Positions 49,849 to 63,345 of a stretch of 64,000 nt of DNA are shown here, piece after piece. The notes under the pieces are model-generated. The model saw only the letters and a program-made list of their open reading frames with translations, did no database searches and was not told where the DNA came from. Made by a program: the position numbers and the translations under genes. Within the stretch, counting starts at the first letter, position 1; every line of letters begins with the position of its first letter. The stretch lies in the NCBI GenBank assembly GCA_018881555.1, contig JACAXG010000025.1:690446-754445 (forward strand). The letters run 5' to 3'. Origin of the DNA: Amblyornis subalaris. Taxonomy: Eukaryota > Chordata > Aves > Passeriformes > Ptilonorhynchidae.

Positions 49849-52800
49849 AAAAGACAACAGAGAAATCTTAGGTGTTCTGTACTCAAAGGTACCCTACAAT
49901 TTTTTATGGTGCCTTTTGCTGAAGGGCAAATTGTGGTTGATGCTGGGTCCTAGTTGGGAGAAGATGAGCTATAATATCGTAATTTATTTGATGGAGAGAA
50001 AATGTCTATGCTACTATAGAAGGTGCAATAAATTTCACATGAACTCCAGTTTCTGCTATTTATGCTGTCTTTTGGTGGAGTTGTCCCAAGACAAGCCACT
50101 CCAGGGCTCATTCTGGTTTTGATGACAGCAAACATTCCCACTTGAGCTGTCGTCTCCTGCTTGGCCCTGTGGAGAGTCCTCAGCCTCTACACCATGGAGG
50201 CTCTGGCTGATGGCAGCACCTTAAATTAAATATGGGTGTTAAGGTTCTTCTCGCTGTGCTTTTTATAGGATGCTGCTGCTCTTTCTGACCAATTCAGTGT
50301 TCGGAGGCAAATTCTGCCTGTAGTTTAACTTGCCCCTCTAGCTTCACCTCCTTCTTTGGCTTCCTACGCTTTTGCAATTTCTTATGCTAGTCCGTCCTCA
50401 TGTATATATGACACTTCATCTCAGGGTAGCAGCCTGGAGTAGTGTAAAATTTGGTAGGTCCTAGTTCTTCAATGGAAGCTCCTCTAAAAGTCAGATCAGA
50501 CTTTTGTGATCAGGCTAAGCAGGCCTAAAGATACCAAAAGGAAAAGTCTCAATTTCTGTTCCAAGTCAGGCATTGTTTGAGGTCAGCATCATAGGTGAGC
50601 AGACTGGTGTTTTGTAGACTTGATAAAATACAGAGGATCTGAGGCAGAAAAGTGATTCTCTAACTTTTTGTTGTTGTTGTTTTTGTGGTAGTGCTAGGCT
50701 ACAGAAGGAATACACTGAAGGTTCCCCTCTGCTTTAATTTTGTGTTAGAAGTAAGAAAGGATGGTAACCATAGCTTTATAATGATGCCTAAGATGCCTCC
50801 TGTGGATGCTACATTTCTGTCAACCTCAGTTTTAAACTACAAAAAATATCATAATATATGATATTGAAGGACTTACTGATGAACAATTGATGCTTCAGAG
50901 CATCTGTGCTTAGTAAAATCAACAGTACAAAATGCATATTATGCATCTTGGAGCATCGGGTTGTCACTCACAAATGATGTGAAGTTTAATGCATTATTCA
51001 CAAGTACAAGAGGAGGCAATCCAAAGCAGTTGTGGAGTCTCTGTTATTTTATTTTATCGTATTTTTTGTTATGTTATTTTGCAAAGAGCAGAAGCTAAGT
51101 ATGTGACTTAAAGGTCCAGACTTTGGAATTGTGTGATAGGATAAGCAGCAGCAGCACTAAAAATGTTGGATCTAAGTAAAAATTCAGTTCAGACTTAAGA
51201 AACTGGAAGGTATTTTGATCTTAAAGCTACAAAAACCCATCTGGGAATGAGTTCTGGGTGTGGGGTTGTGTTGGGATTTTTTTCCTTTTTCCACTTTGTA
51301 GTGGAAAGAAGCACATACCACAAAATCAAATGAAACTGGCATTAATTTGGTAGTCTCACCTCTCATTGTCTTAATGATTCAAAGAGCTGCAAACATACGG
51401 AGGCTTAGAGGCTGCATTTAGAGCTACTGAAGTTGGGGGCTAGAGTATACAAAAGATGTAATGAGAGCACTCATTCAGTAAGGAACTGTTCTTAACATCT
51501 TAAGATGGAATTCCGATATAAAAATCTTGGTCCAAGAGAACTGGTCTTCATTATTTGGTTGGTGGTTTCATTATTGATTACTCACGCTTATGCACTTCTT
51601 TCCAAAGTCTTGGCTGCCAACACAAACCTTGTCCAGGAGAATCTCTAGTAAGTGAAACAACATTTGCATCCGTATATATTTCTCCTAGTGGGAGAGAAAA
51701 AGGTTGTCTCGGTCATTTCTTATTGATAACTTTAAATATGATGTCAAGCCGAAATCAATTGTATGACAGAACAGAAGCTATTCCTCAAGATTCACTCTGG
51801 ATATTTAATTAGCTAGAGTTTATACATGCGATTTATTTTCTTTTTTGCCACTTTCAGCATTTGTTAGGTAGTATTGATGCGACTAGTGCAGCAAGGTGTA
51901 CGTGTAGTTAAATTGGACCTTCTATTGATGAAAACTTAGCTTTTGTGGGTGGCTGTCTTTTGTGAATAATGTATGTCGCAATATTACATTTTCAGAGCTA
52001 TGGTGTTCTTTACATTAAGAACTTGGGTTTTTTGGTGTTAACTAGGTACTATGAGTTGATAGCATGTGAAACATGTAGGAGAAACAGCATTAGGTGTATG
52101 TATGTGTGTGTGTAAATACACACATTTACTAGACATCCATAATTTTATTTTGAAACCAGGCAATTTGCTCTGTTTTTTTCTCAAGCATTTTCAGCTGTTA
52201 GTGTGGAAGGAGAACTGACAAGTGTTTCTTCAAGTTTCTCCTGTTATTGGCCATTTTTGTTCATTATTATTCAGCTGGTGACAACAACATTTATTATTTG
52301 TATATTAATGACTGGAATTGTTAAGAGATGGAACAGCAGTCAAACAAAGCTAGGTGGAATTAACTTTATGCATGCTTTGTAGTTGATATCAGACTTGCAG
52401 TATTCTGTACATTCCCTAAATACTCTCTGATTAAGAATCATTTATAGACCTAATCCAGCCTAGCACAGTCTTTTAAGTAGTTTTAAAATTTTCTCTGGAA
52501 ATATTGAACCCCAAGTATTTTCAAATATATTTTCAGGGGGAAAAAAGTCTATATTGCAGTAAATATCTATCATCACAGCTACCAATTCCTTGAGCTTAAT
52601 TATGACACTACTAAATGTGAAAATCTATTCAGTGCTAGGAACACTTTTCACATTACATTCACGCTAAAGATTGGCTGTTAAGAGCTCATTACTGGTAGTT
52701 TTCTAAAGAGCGGTTTATTAAACACTGTTACCTAATAAGCATCTTTGGTGGTGCAAATTGCTGAAAACAGTAATGAGTCTGATTAGACTTCATTTCAATT

Positions 52801-53216
52801 ACGACAGCTTGTCTAGCAAAAAGAAAAAAAAGAAAAAAAGGGGAAAAAAAAAAGAAATCTCTCCTTGATGCTTTGGAATCTGGCTACAAGGCATTAGATG
52901 GTTTAAAAGGAAAATGCCACCTCTGTGTTTCCTTTCCACAGTTCAGTAATGAATAGAGAGCTGTCCAAGTAGCCATCCAATTTAACGCATTGGAAAACTA
53001 GATGGGCAGCGTTGGAAGCACAATCCTGTTTGCTTAAAAATTCTACAAAGGCTTTTCAGTTAGTACATCTAAATAGGGTCATATTTAGGTTTCCTCTGCT
53101 TCCCTTGCGTAATAATATAAAACTGTAAGAAGAGAGAAAATTAAAATGATTCACTCCTACCTGCTTTGCAGAGGTTATGCATTCCTCTGATTAGTGTAAT
53201 GCACCTTTCAATTGTT
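49849..53216. other. Unique non-coding DNA
   Basis: No gene recognised. Contains a purine-rich A/G tract at 52817-52857 and, from about 52560 on, sequence of even, non-repetitive character with homeodomain-type TAAT words. Confidence 0.4.
52817..52857. repeat. A/G-rich low-complexity tract
   Basis: Runs of A broken only by single G's and one GGGG; purine strand on plus. Confidence 0.8.
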
Positions 53217-53254
53217 ATCTGTAAATCTTTTACAGATCTGTAAATCTTTTACAT
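53217..53254 (+). repeat. 19-bp tandem duplication
   Basis: Two adjacent copies of ATCTGTAAATCTTTTACAG at 53217-53235 and 53236-53254, differing only at the last base. Each copy also has dyad symmetry (TGTAAA and TTTACA). Confidence 0.9.
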
Positions 53255-56200
53255 GCAATCACAAAACTCTCACAGCTTTCACAGTACCTTATAAGTCAAT
53301 CTGGGTTTTGTTTTAACCTTACAAATTATTTTGCTGAAGTAAAAGCAACTTCTAATAAATTTTTACTACTATCAAATATCAAATACTTCAGGGAATATTT
53401 ATTTGTTTATGAACTTAATTTTTGATGCTAAGCGTGTTTAATTATATTAATGTTAAGCTTTCTTTAAGTCATTGTTGTATGTTACACATTCTGGATTAAA
53501 AGAGAAGTGTTAATAGAAAAAATAATTTAAGCTTATAATTGCTGAATGCTTAGTAAGATTCTAATGTCCCTGTTGATAGTGTATAGCATTTTTAATACTA
53601 CATCCATGTGGATGCACTTTTCTAATATTATTTAACATAAAATTAGATGGAGAGTTTTGTAACTAAAACCTTGTAATAAATTATGCCTGGACAAATGGCA
53701 GAAGGGGGACACACAGGGCCTTCCCTTCAGCATACAGTGCTGCTGAAAGCTGTTTGTTGAACTGGAGTCTCAGAGTGTGGCTCAAATCGGACAGTGTCCA
53801 GTCAGTTTACAGCAAATTTTAGGAAGGCTCACATCCAATAAAGTTTGAGTACCACCTAATTAGACATAGGATATTAATCAGAAACTGAGCTAGTGCAGCA
53901 AATATCGGAACTCTCTATCAAGATTTTAATGAAATATTTTCTGTGATGGATTTTTATATAACATATGCCCCAAACCCCAAATACTGCTGAATAAAATATC
54001 ATTTGTGTAATTAACACATTTCTATGTGGCACATTTATCTCCTTTGCAATAAATTGTAAACTTCAGTAGTTCTTCTGGCTTCAAACCAGAGAAGTGACAG
54101 AAGAATCAAGCCCATGAACCTGGGGTCTAAGTATCTTGTATTGGCACCAAAACCCCTCTTTGGCTCCTTCTTGTGATGTTACCTTTCTACCTGGTCTTTG
54201 AAATTTTTACAGTTAGCTGTTATATATGTTCTGTGAGAGAAAGGACTTTCATCAGTGTGCATCATCAAACACCAAGTAAAATGGAGGGGGGGCTGGGGGT
54301 TTTTTTAGCAGCATACAAACACGAGTGCTATTATTCAGCTATACAAATGTGTGCCTGTAGTGTGCTTTGAGATGCTAATCAGTGGAGCTTGACTTCTGTA
54401 CCCCGAAGCAAATTTTAAAAGTATTTCATCATTAGGTGACTATATATGCAATAAGACTATGGACAAAATTACAGAAAAATAACACAGTTTATTGTTATTT
54501 AAGCTATCAACAGTGCTCAGCTAGTTACTGATATGATCATTGCATGGTTTAGATTTTTGTTGTGTCTTGAAGGCTGTTTACAGAAATGGATAAATTTGTG
54601 TGATAGCTGCAAAGGAATGTGACATTTTATCAGCTGGGTTCTATCATTTCTTTCTGTTTTTTTCTGCCCTCTGAAAATGCCTGTGTCTTTGGACATGGCT
54701 CAACTTTTCCTGTTGCAGGATGAACTTTGCTTTTTTTTTTGAGGAAGGAGAACCAACATCTAATATGAGGAGTTAGTTTTTTTTCCTTACCACTCTTTCC
54801 AGGAACATGGGAAAAATATCAGCATACACAGAGTTCAGTTTCTCAGTTAAGACATTCTCTCTCTGGTGCCTTGGTGGCTGTGTGTCTAAAATATATAAAT
54901 GGGGAGAGAGAGAGAAAGAGATATTTCTATATTTGTCTATAGAAAATTCCGTGTTCCTCCTCTCCGTGTCCCCCAGATAATTTTTCAAGCTAACTGAACA
55001 ATCTATATAGTTCCTTTCAAATGCTCAGGAAATAATACAGTAAGTCCCAAACCAAGAGCATGCAAAAAATTGGCTGTATTCCATTTTTCAGTAGTTAATT
55101 CAAATACATTTTATTGAGTGAGCAAGAAAGAATCTTTGGAATTTGTGAAATACAATAATTGAAAGGTTTAAGTGGGGGAAAGATTTATCTCAGCTTAGTG
55201 TTTCTAGGATGTCAGTTCTTTGGTTGTGCTTCTGCTTTTAATCTTGTTTCTCTGCTTTGGGGGGAGCAGGAAGGAACGGAAGGGTCAGCTGCTCACGCAG
55301 CCGAGCCCGGGAAGGAGCTGTGCCGGAGCTCTGTTTTCCCTAAGAGCGTGATTAGTACAGTTCTGATGACTTAACTAAGGTGTTCCCTACCTTGGGGAGG
55401 AAATCTCGGGTTCCATGTTGTAACATCATCCCTTCTTAAACAATGCGATCTCTCATGTTGTAATATAGACATTGTTGTCTGTTTGGGTTTTTTTAATGGA
55501 GACACCAAATCAATGTAGAGGTTGATAATACAGTCCTTTTACACAGGATATTCTCTTTGGAAAGACAGTGTGTGCCAGCACTAGCTGCTCTGATGCATAT
55601 AGTAGAGAGAAATGTGTGTGGTGTGTGTCTGGTACGATGGGAAAAGGGAGAGAGTGGATGAGCTCTGCTAAGAGCTCCCTGCTCTTAATCCTGGGCCATG
55701 TCAGGAGCATTCTAAAGCAGTTTATCTTCATATGTCGTCTTGTATATAAGAAACAACACTAAACCCACCAAAACTCATTTCATATGTAGCTTTTTCCACA
55801 GCCTTCAGATCAAAGTTATTTTCTTCAGGCTGGACTAAATTATACACAGGTCCCAGGAGTGAAGGACACTGAATTAATGCACTATGTCAACCAGTCCTGG
55901 TTGTAGAATATTTTTACCGAAGTGTGAGACGCAACATCTCTTTACTATTTCATTAAAAATTAATGTGCAGATTTCCAAAAAGCATAAATAACATAAACAA
56001 TTTTTGTGAAAGCTTTGTACAGTGTGGACACATGTTAAGGATTTTTTTTTTCTTGAGTATCAGATTACTTCTATATATACATTTAATCAGTATTTGTTCT
56101 CATTTAGCTAATTAGCAGAGGTACTCTAATCTGAGTAAAGCAACTGTTCATACCTTTCCTATACTGGTAGGTTTGGAAATAAGCGCTTTAAAAGGAAAGC

Positions 56201-58089
56201 GGTATTCCTGGTTGCAAGCTGGAGCATTGTGTTACTAGCCCATATAAATCTGCTTTTTCACTTTTGTTAGTTGAATGTAATGTGTCAAACCTGACTACAG
56301 TTATTTGAAACTTATTGAAATTGAGCTTTGCCTTCATATTTGTAATGCGAATAGAGCTAGTTAGATGAATCTCTGGAATTAACCTTCTGTTCCTGTACAT
56401 AAAGCTATGAAATACGTACATACTTTTTTTTAAGTATGATGAGTAAAAAATATATTAAAAATTATATGGTCATGGAATTTATACAGAGGGCTGCTGCTGT
56501 TAATTGAAGGGCAATATATTTTAAATAACTCTTGCTGTGTAACTTGGTCTTGTGTTTTAAAGGAAGGTGATTTTCTAACATTTTGGAACAACACGATATA
56601 AAAATAATTCAGCACCAGTTAAATCTCTATTTATTGTGCACCCACCTTGTTCAAATGAAGTATGTCCCTGTATGGCAGTTTTAACCCCATTTATCCTCAT
56701 GCACAAGTGCTCACCTGTTATTTACTCATATAAGAGAAGGTCGATACTGCAGAACAAGGGGAGTGCTCTGTTATGACATAAAACATACATATTCATTACC
56801 TCTGCTGTCCCTTTGGACACATGTGGTATGTCCTGATGATCTTCATTTGGCAAAAAGAAGTGAGTTTAAGAAGGAAATGGTCTTAATGGATTTACGATAC
56901 ATGAAAAAAAGGTTTTAAAAAAGCTTTATTAGTGGTGAGGAACCAGAGCAATAATTCTAAGTGCAAATGAAAGAGTAAAAGGAAACATGATTAGCAAAAG
57001 AAATGGAAAAATAATAGAATCCAATATTTGAAAATTATAATTTTAAAATATTAATTTTGTTTTCCTAGAAGAGTTTAGGTCAAGATCTGAATGTTCCATA
57101 ACAGGCTCCCTAGTGCTGAAAATTTATTCCTTTTGCCTCTCACTTACTTGCTAAAAAACAAGTTCAGGGTTTTGTGTTTCACCTACTTCAGTTGATTACG
57201 TGAGAAACACGATAAAGCATGAAGGTATTTTGTCTGCTCTGCTTTTAAGGATTTGTGTTATGCTCTTTCAAGGTAAATGTGCCTCAAACTCCACTTCTTG
57301 AAGGGGAACCAAATAAAAGGCTACTTCTGCTATTTTGTTGCTTAAAAAGAGAATGCATTTTGCTGCACTTCTAAAAGCTTCAGTTGGGTTTATTTGAGCC
57401 TTGAAATAGGCACTTCGGTGGGAGCACAATGACACGCCAGGTCTAAAATTTGAAAATTTGCATTTTCAAATATACATAAATACTTGTGCCAAGTGGCCAA
57501 ACTCCATATTCATTCATGATTATATTTTATCATGTGAATATTCTAATTGTCAGAATCACTTGTTATCCTGCACAAGTTATATTGATTTTCATGTTTATAT
57601 GTACATAAATTGCAGATTATGTGGTATATTAAATCTTTTAAAAATACATTATAGCTATTAGTGTGTGTTCAGTGGACTGCAAAAAGTAATTTTTTCAATA
57701 TAAGTTATGCTTACATTTGTTTATAGCTATTGTTCTTCTGAGTATTCTCTCGGAAATTACGATCTTATTCATTTGGCATTGACAAAGCATGCTAGGTCCT
57801 TTAAAGGCATGGTGGTGTTCAGAGTTACTTGACAAAAACAGCTTAAAAATGTAAATCCTGGCAAGAGGAAGCATCATAATAGATTATAAGAAAATTCAAT
57901 TATTGTTTTCGTTAGCATGTTTTCTAGTTGGTTTAGAAAAGTGTTATGAGCAAATTAGTATGGTGAGGGCAGACTGATATAATAAAATATTTCAAAGATA
58001 AACCGCAATTAATCACAAATATGACAAATTCTCTACATAGATGTGTTCCAATACATGTGTGCATAAATGGTTTTACTTATAGTACACGA
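53255..58089. other. Unique non-coding DNA
   Basis: No gene recognised. Holds a GA-rich patch at 54901-54921, a compact CpG-rich patch at 55258-55355, and a 10-bp stem hairpin at 57448-57471 whose centre includes the octamer ATTTGCAT (57456-57463). Confidence 0.4.
55258..55355. other. Small CpG-rich patch
   Basis: About six CpGs in under 100 bp (CCGAG, CCCGGG, CCGGA and others) in an otherwise CpG-poor neighbourhood. Too short for a normal CpG island. Confidence 0.4.
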
Positions 58090-58490
58090 TGATTGTGTAA
58101 CAACGTGATTATGCTGCAAGGATGGAGCCCTGACGTGAGAATATTTTTGTGTCAGGGACTGCTGCTGCAGAGAAACCAACACCTCCGAGGTGGGCAGCGT
58201 CCTGGGAGGTCCCGGGAGTGCCTCCGTGATAGCTCCAGTCCCTACCAGCCGCATCTGTGGGCTGCTGCGAGGCTGGCCTCCGGATCCAGCCTGCTTCTGC
58301 TGGCAAAATATGCTAGTGTCATCTCTGGACCTAGTTTCCCTTGCTTCCCTTTCTCCTTATTTCTGTTTCTTAAGGCCTTTGAAGCTAATGGATCTTCTAA
58401 AGGCTGTTTAGCCAGAAATGTCTTTGTGACTATCAAAGGCGCTGCTTTATGTAAATGGCAGGGAGGGGGCTTGTGGGGAGCGAACTCATT
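58090..58490. other. GC-rich, CpG-rich patch
   Basis: Roughly a dozen CpGs within 400 bp, densest at 58180-58275. Open on the plus strand for 152 codons (58093-58551), with overlapping open frames on the minus strand, as expected of stop-poor GC-rich DNA. The translation (many R, S, L, Q) has no recognisable motif. It could be a small CpG island of an unseen non-coding transcript, or chance. Confidence 0.35.
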
Positions 58491-58990
58491 TGCTATAGAT
58501 GTATTGCAATTTGCTGTTGTAAGGTGTGAAAGTGTGATTTTAAAAGAATAATCACTTGACAGTATTTAAGTTAGATAATTGGGGTGTATCAGTCTGAGAT
58601 TTCATATCTGAAATTTCGTTTTTAACTGGTCCGGACTCTCATAAAATATGTTGCATTTTTCTTACTGCTTTTATCTTTAAGTGCTGTTGACATATATGTG
58701 ATCCTCAATATTACTCATGATTTAAGTGTTTTGTTTTAAACATTGAAATGCTTTCACTATCCTTGCTAGATAGAAATCATATTGTAAATACGCTGCCAAC
58801 AGCTTGCTCCCACTGATGCACGGTGCATGCATATATAACAAGAGGAGGAACAGACCCCTACCAANAAAATGCTGAGAGCACTTTCCAGGCCTGTTTTTGG
58901 GAGTTTGTGGCTGCCACTTACTGAAAAAAGCTTACAAAGTTGGGACTGTACAGCTGGGCATCTCAGTTGGAGGCTCATCCTCCCACCGAG
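58491..58990. other. Unique non-coding DNA
   Basis: Nothing recognised; an N lies at 58865. Confidence 0.4.
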
Positions 58991-59008
58991 TCCTTTGACG
59001 TCAAAGGA
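58991..59008. promoter_or_regulatory. 18-bp palindrome centred on a perfect CRE
   Basis: TCCTTTGACGTCAAAGGA is a perfect palindrome. The centre TGACGTCA (58996-59003) is the full cAMP response element bound by CREB/ATF dimers, and the arms overlap CTTTGA/TCAAAG, the core of TCF/LEF sites, on both strands. Whether it is bound is unknown. Confidence 0.5.
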
Positions 59009-62000
59009 GTTCCTCATGGACTAGAGCAGAGGTCTTCACTGAGTAATTAGAAAATAAATGTGGGAATCATTTTCTTTCCTTTTTTTTTTTCCCCTGCAAA
59101 ACATAATTAGCTCAGTCCACTCTTCAAAATCCCTCCTGTTTCCAATTAAGAGAGATCAGTTGCACTATCTTCAAACAGCTGAAATTATGCTTATTAATAA
59201 AAAATTGAGTGTAAAAGAATTGTTTTATCTCGAATTAATTTTTATTATTATGGGGTATATGACAGTATACAGTCTTATAAAATATTATCAGATTTAGTAC
59301 AAATCCAGGGAGTTGTGTGTTCTGCATCTTGAACAGCGGTTACAGCATGATGCATTTATTCAGCTGTGGTCCATGCTTAAGAAGGATTTTAAAATGTGGC
59401 TTTAGGGCCTGATCCTCAAGGGACTAACACTTTCAGCTCTCACCGAACTAAGGGGTTTGAGGTGTACTGGCAAGTTTCCCAGTATCAACCTATTCAAGTC
59501 GATAGCTCTTTTGGTAGAGACAATCTCCGTACGTCCACAAGAAGCAAACCCTTGGCTACAATCATTATGACCTGTTGTGTAAATACTCAATGCCTTGAAT
59601 AACTGGGGACAGGGCTGAGGGTAGTAGTTCAGTGGGCAGGGACAGTTTTGGGGGTCCTAGGCTAAATGTGTAAGCAATCCAAAGTGATGAAGTTCACATC
59701 CACTTTCAAGTCTAGAAGGAAAAGGGTTGGTGGTACTCAGAGCTGTGGCTTTGGAGTTGTTTCCTGCCTTGCAGCAATGTGCTCCTACCTGTCTGCTATG
59801 GACACTTACCGGAAGCACCTTGTTTACTCATTCACCCCTGGTGCAGTCCAGCTCTGTTCAACAGTGCATTAGGCAGTTGCTTGAATCATATTTAATGACA
59901 GGCCTAAAGTTAAGAACCTGCTTGAGCTCCTAATGTTTGCAAAGGAAGCTGCAGATCTGTGCTAGGTAGGACCTATGCACTGCAGAGGTGAACAGGGCAG
60001 GAATAGAGAGACCACAAGAAGAGAAGAATTATTTTCTTTTGCCTCAGGTATGTTGAAGGAACGGTTGGAGGCCCCTGATCCAAACTGAAACTTTAGTAGC
60101 TGGTTGGGAAGGTTGGTGTGCTGCCCTGTTTCTAGTGCCTTCTGTACAGTAGCTCTGGGATATTTAGGTTTTTTTCACCAGCATCTCTGGAAGTGCAGTG
60201 CAACCTCTGCCAGCATCTTCAGAAATCCATAGCTGCATATGATTTAATTTTATTTTGATTATTATAGGTGTGAATAGATGAGAGGTTTACTCAAGTCCCA
60301 GTATCCTTTGTCTAAAGCATGTTGTTGCTAGCCAAGTTGGTGAGTTGGGATACTGTAAATCCTTTGTGGTGGTTTTACCCAGTGTGGTCCTATTTCTGGA
60401 CCGTGTTTCCATGCCTGTTTTCAAAAGAAACCCTTGTATTTAAATTGAAAGCAAAAGCTAGTTGTTTATCTTTTTTGACAGATATAATCCTGTAAGGGGA
60501 TGAGAAGTTTTGAGCTGATACTGAGGGCACCAGTTCTTTGTATGCACAAATTCATCCAAGCTCCCAGCAGGATCAGGCCCCTTGGACATCCAAGATGTGT
60601 AGGATGTTGCTTGTTCCTTTTTGCGTTCGTGTTATTTTTTTGTAATGCTGGCATTTTTTTTCTTTGGGATTTTTTTTTGTTTGCTTTTAATTTTAATTCA
60701 CAGATCTGAATATGTAAGTGGATTTTGGCCATATGGAATTACTATATGTGAGACTGATTAAGTATTGTGTATTAGATTTTCCATTTTCAGGCTAACTGCA
60801 CAATATTAGAAGGGAAAAAATGGTCAAACATTTGGTTCAAAGTAATTCGATAATGAAATCGTTGACTATAATTACTTTAAATGTAATCCAGATAGATCCA
60901 ACTGGAAGAATTATGGAGGATGGATGTATAGCAAGGCTGTCAGGACAAGGAAAAATAGATACTGCTAAAAAAGCCTACACTGCCTCTCTATATAATGTAT
61001 TAAATTTATCTTAAAAGCAATTCTCTGATAAGTACATACCTGTACTTAAAGAACAGGATCCTTTCCTTTTGCCTTTTACAGCCCATACCAGCACACTTTA
61101 CACAGTTCAAAAATGTCGATACTTCATAGGATTCCCAAGTTAGCAAAGATTTTTTTTGAAAAATACGTTCAGCTCTGCATTGCTTCTGGATTTTCAGAGT
61201 TATTAAGCAAATACACTATCTACAGGACTGTGGTTTATGTCAGAGTTTAAATTACACTAAAATAAAAAAAATCCAGCCTCTAAATATGCCCTCATTTACC
61301 TGATTTTAGATGTTTATCTCAGCATTTGGATTCCTAACAAAATAAATGCAGAAGGATGTATTAGCTCAAACAAAAAGCAATTAATAAAATACAATTTGAA
61401 ATATGGAGAGGAAGTGGCTAAAAACATTAAGCAATTTGGGACTGGGGGGGGGAGTGAGAGGGAATGTTTGCATAATTTAGAAGTACTACAGCTGCTTCTT
61501 CATTTTTTCTCCCAAATCAGACATTTGACTTTTTCAAACAATTTGTATACTATTATCAAATAGAGTCAAACCTAGCAAAAGTTTTCTGCTTTTTCAATTA
61601 ATATCAAATTGAGGCAATGGCTCTTTGTGCCCCCCAGTCCAGACCATTCCAGTAGACTTCATGTAAATACAGATTTCTTCACTGCTTACTAATGCAAAAA
61701 ATATGCTTAACTATTAACCTATGCTTCCAAATAACACTAATGATTGTGAAGTGCTGGAATAAATGCTCATGTTGCATGGGATGAGAACAGTCCTGTTCTC
61801 TTAAGCTTATCTAATCAAAGCCTAATCCTGCCTTTACAGCCTTGGTTAAATGCACTGGTATTTAATATGCATCAATAAATAAACTTTCAATTATTGTTCA
61901 GTGAGCATATCCAAAGATAGCATGACAATGTGAAACTACTGGTCTATCTAGCAATTATTCTAAATAAAGAATGCTGATGATGTGATTTCTCCCTCCTCTT

Positions 62001-63257
62001 ATAATGGATAATTTAGACTTTCTGACATTCTTTTGCAGCCTTATAATAAGGAAAATAAATTAATCTAGACAAAATTCAGAGACTTGAATTTTTACACCAT
62101 CTAAATACATCTCCCTGCTGTGACTATAAATTTAATTATTTTATTTTAAAAACACACGATCCATTCTAAATAAAAAAGTCCAAGTGATGAAATTTTTAAA
62201 GTATTTGTGAAGGGTATTTTGAAAATGTTATGAAGTAGGTAATGTGTCCTGTATGTTGTTGAGCTCTGACCCAGTGCATTCTTTTATCTCTTAAAATGGA
62301 ATAGGCTTTCTTTTAGAAGCAGTTAAAAACAATGTGCCAAAAGCATATTCATTAGCTACAGTACAAGTACAGCCCAGCCAGGTTCTCTGCTCCATCCATG
62401 TCTATTTTACCCTCTTTTTCAAAAGTTTCACTGCTGCTTCTGTGCATTCTTTGCAAAGAGTCTTTCCCATGGCATCTGTTCATTAGTATCTAGTGAAACA
62501 TCAACCTACTCAAGTTCTTCCGCATCTCTGTAACAGAAGATTTCAGTGTTTTGGTAACCTTATAAGCCAAACACTGCAGAACACAGATAGGTTTTGTTTG
62601 TTTCTTTTGTTTGGCTTTTTTTTTTAATGGGGCAATGAACTTGTGTGCTATCATGCAGTTCTGTGTTACAGGAACATTAATATTTTTGGCTTTTGAAAAA
62701 GCTTGTGCTATTTCTCCTGGCATTAGAGTAATTTCAGATACTGATTGCTTGCAATTGCCTCTTGGTGATTTGCTCTTCAGATTTCCGGCAGAATTTAACA
62801 AAGTGTGATTTCTGGAAACTTCACATTAAAATTGCATTTTTTAAATGCAATTATTTAATTACATGATTTCTATAATTTCTCCCAATTTCATTATATACTT
62901 ACTCCCCCTGAAAGGCAGTGGTTGAAACATCAGAAACAATTAGCAAAAAATATTATATTAATGCTAAATGAAAGAAATAAATCTGCAAAACCTCAGTCTC
63001 AAAGCTGCATTTGTCAAAATCACCTCTCTGAATTAATTTTTCTAGGATAACTGTATAATTGTTAACAGACATTTTTCTCAAGTTGTCAAAGTGTTTGAAA
63101 AATGAGAGAAAAAGAGAATGTTCAGGAAGAAAAAAATCCACAAGTAATCAATGGCGTGCTCAGGGGGGAGTGAGGTTTGCAATACTTGTAGTGATAAAAT
63201 ATAAGGCTCAATTAGAGGTACTTTGCCATTTTCAGCCTAAATTTAAATGATTTGGTG
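59009..63257. other. Unique non-coding DNA, candidate regulatory
   Basis: No gene recognised. AT-rich sequence with many TAATTA/ATTA words at 59100-59300 and 61300-62200, an octamer-like TTTGCAT at 61467-61473 and a run of nine G's at 61444-61452. The even complexity is what conserved non-coding DNA often looks like, but conservation cannot be seen from one sequence. Confidence 0.35.
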
Positions 63258-63345
63258 ATTTGCAAATACATGAATCCAAAAAGAAAAAAACCCAGAATAA
63301 TCCAAATGCAAATGAGTGCAACCACAATAAAATATAATTGCAAAT
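63258..63345 (+). promoter_or_regulatory. Cluster of octamer (POU) sites
   Basis: Three octamer-type words within 88 bp: ATTTGCAAAT (63258-63267, palindromic, one mismatch from the octamer), a perfect ATGCAAAT (63306-63313) and TTGCAAAT (63338-63345, one mismatch). AACCACA, a RUNX-type core, lies between the second and third. POU factors such as Oct1 bind these words. TAATTA-type words follow at 63375-63520. Enhancer function is inferred. Confidence 0.4.

Noticed and set aside
58093..58551. 152-codon plus-strand open frame
   Set aside because: GC-rich stop-poor DNA with open frames on both strands; no protein family recognised.
60820..61014. 64-codon plus-strand open frame with a plausible protein look
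   Set aside because: No recognisable motif, no splice borders and within chance expectation.
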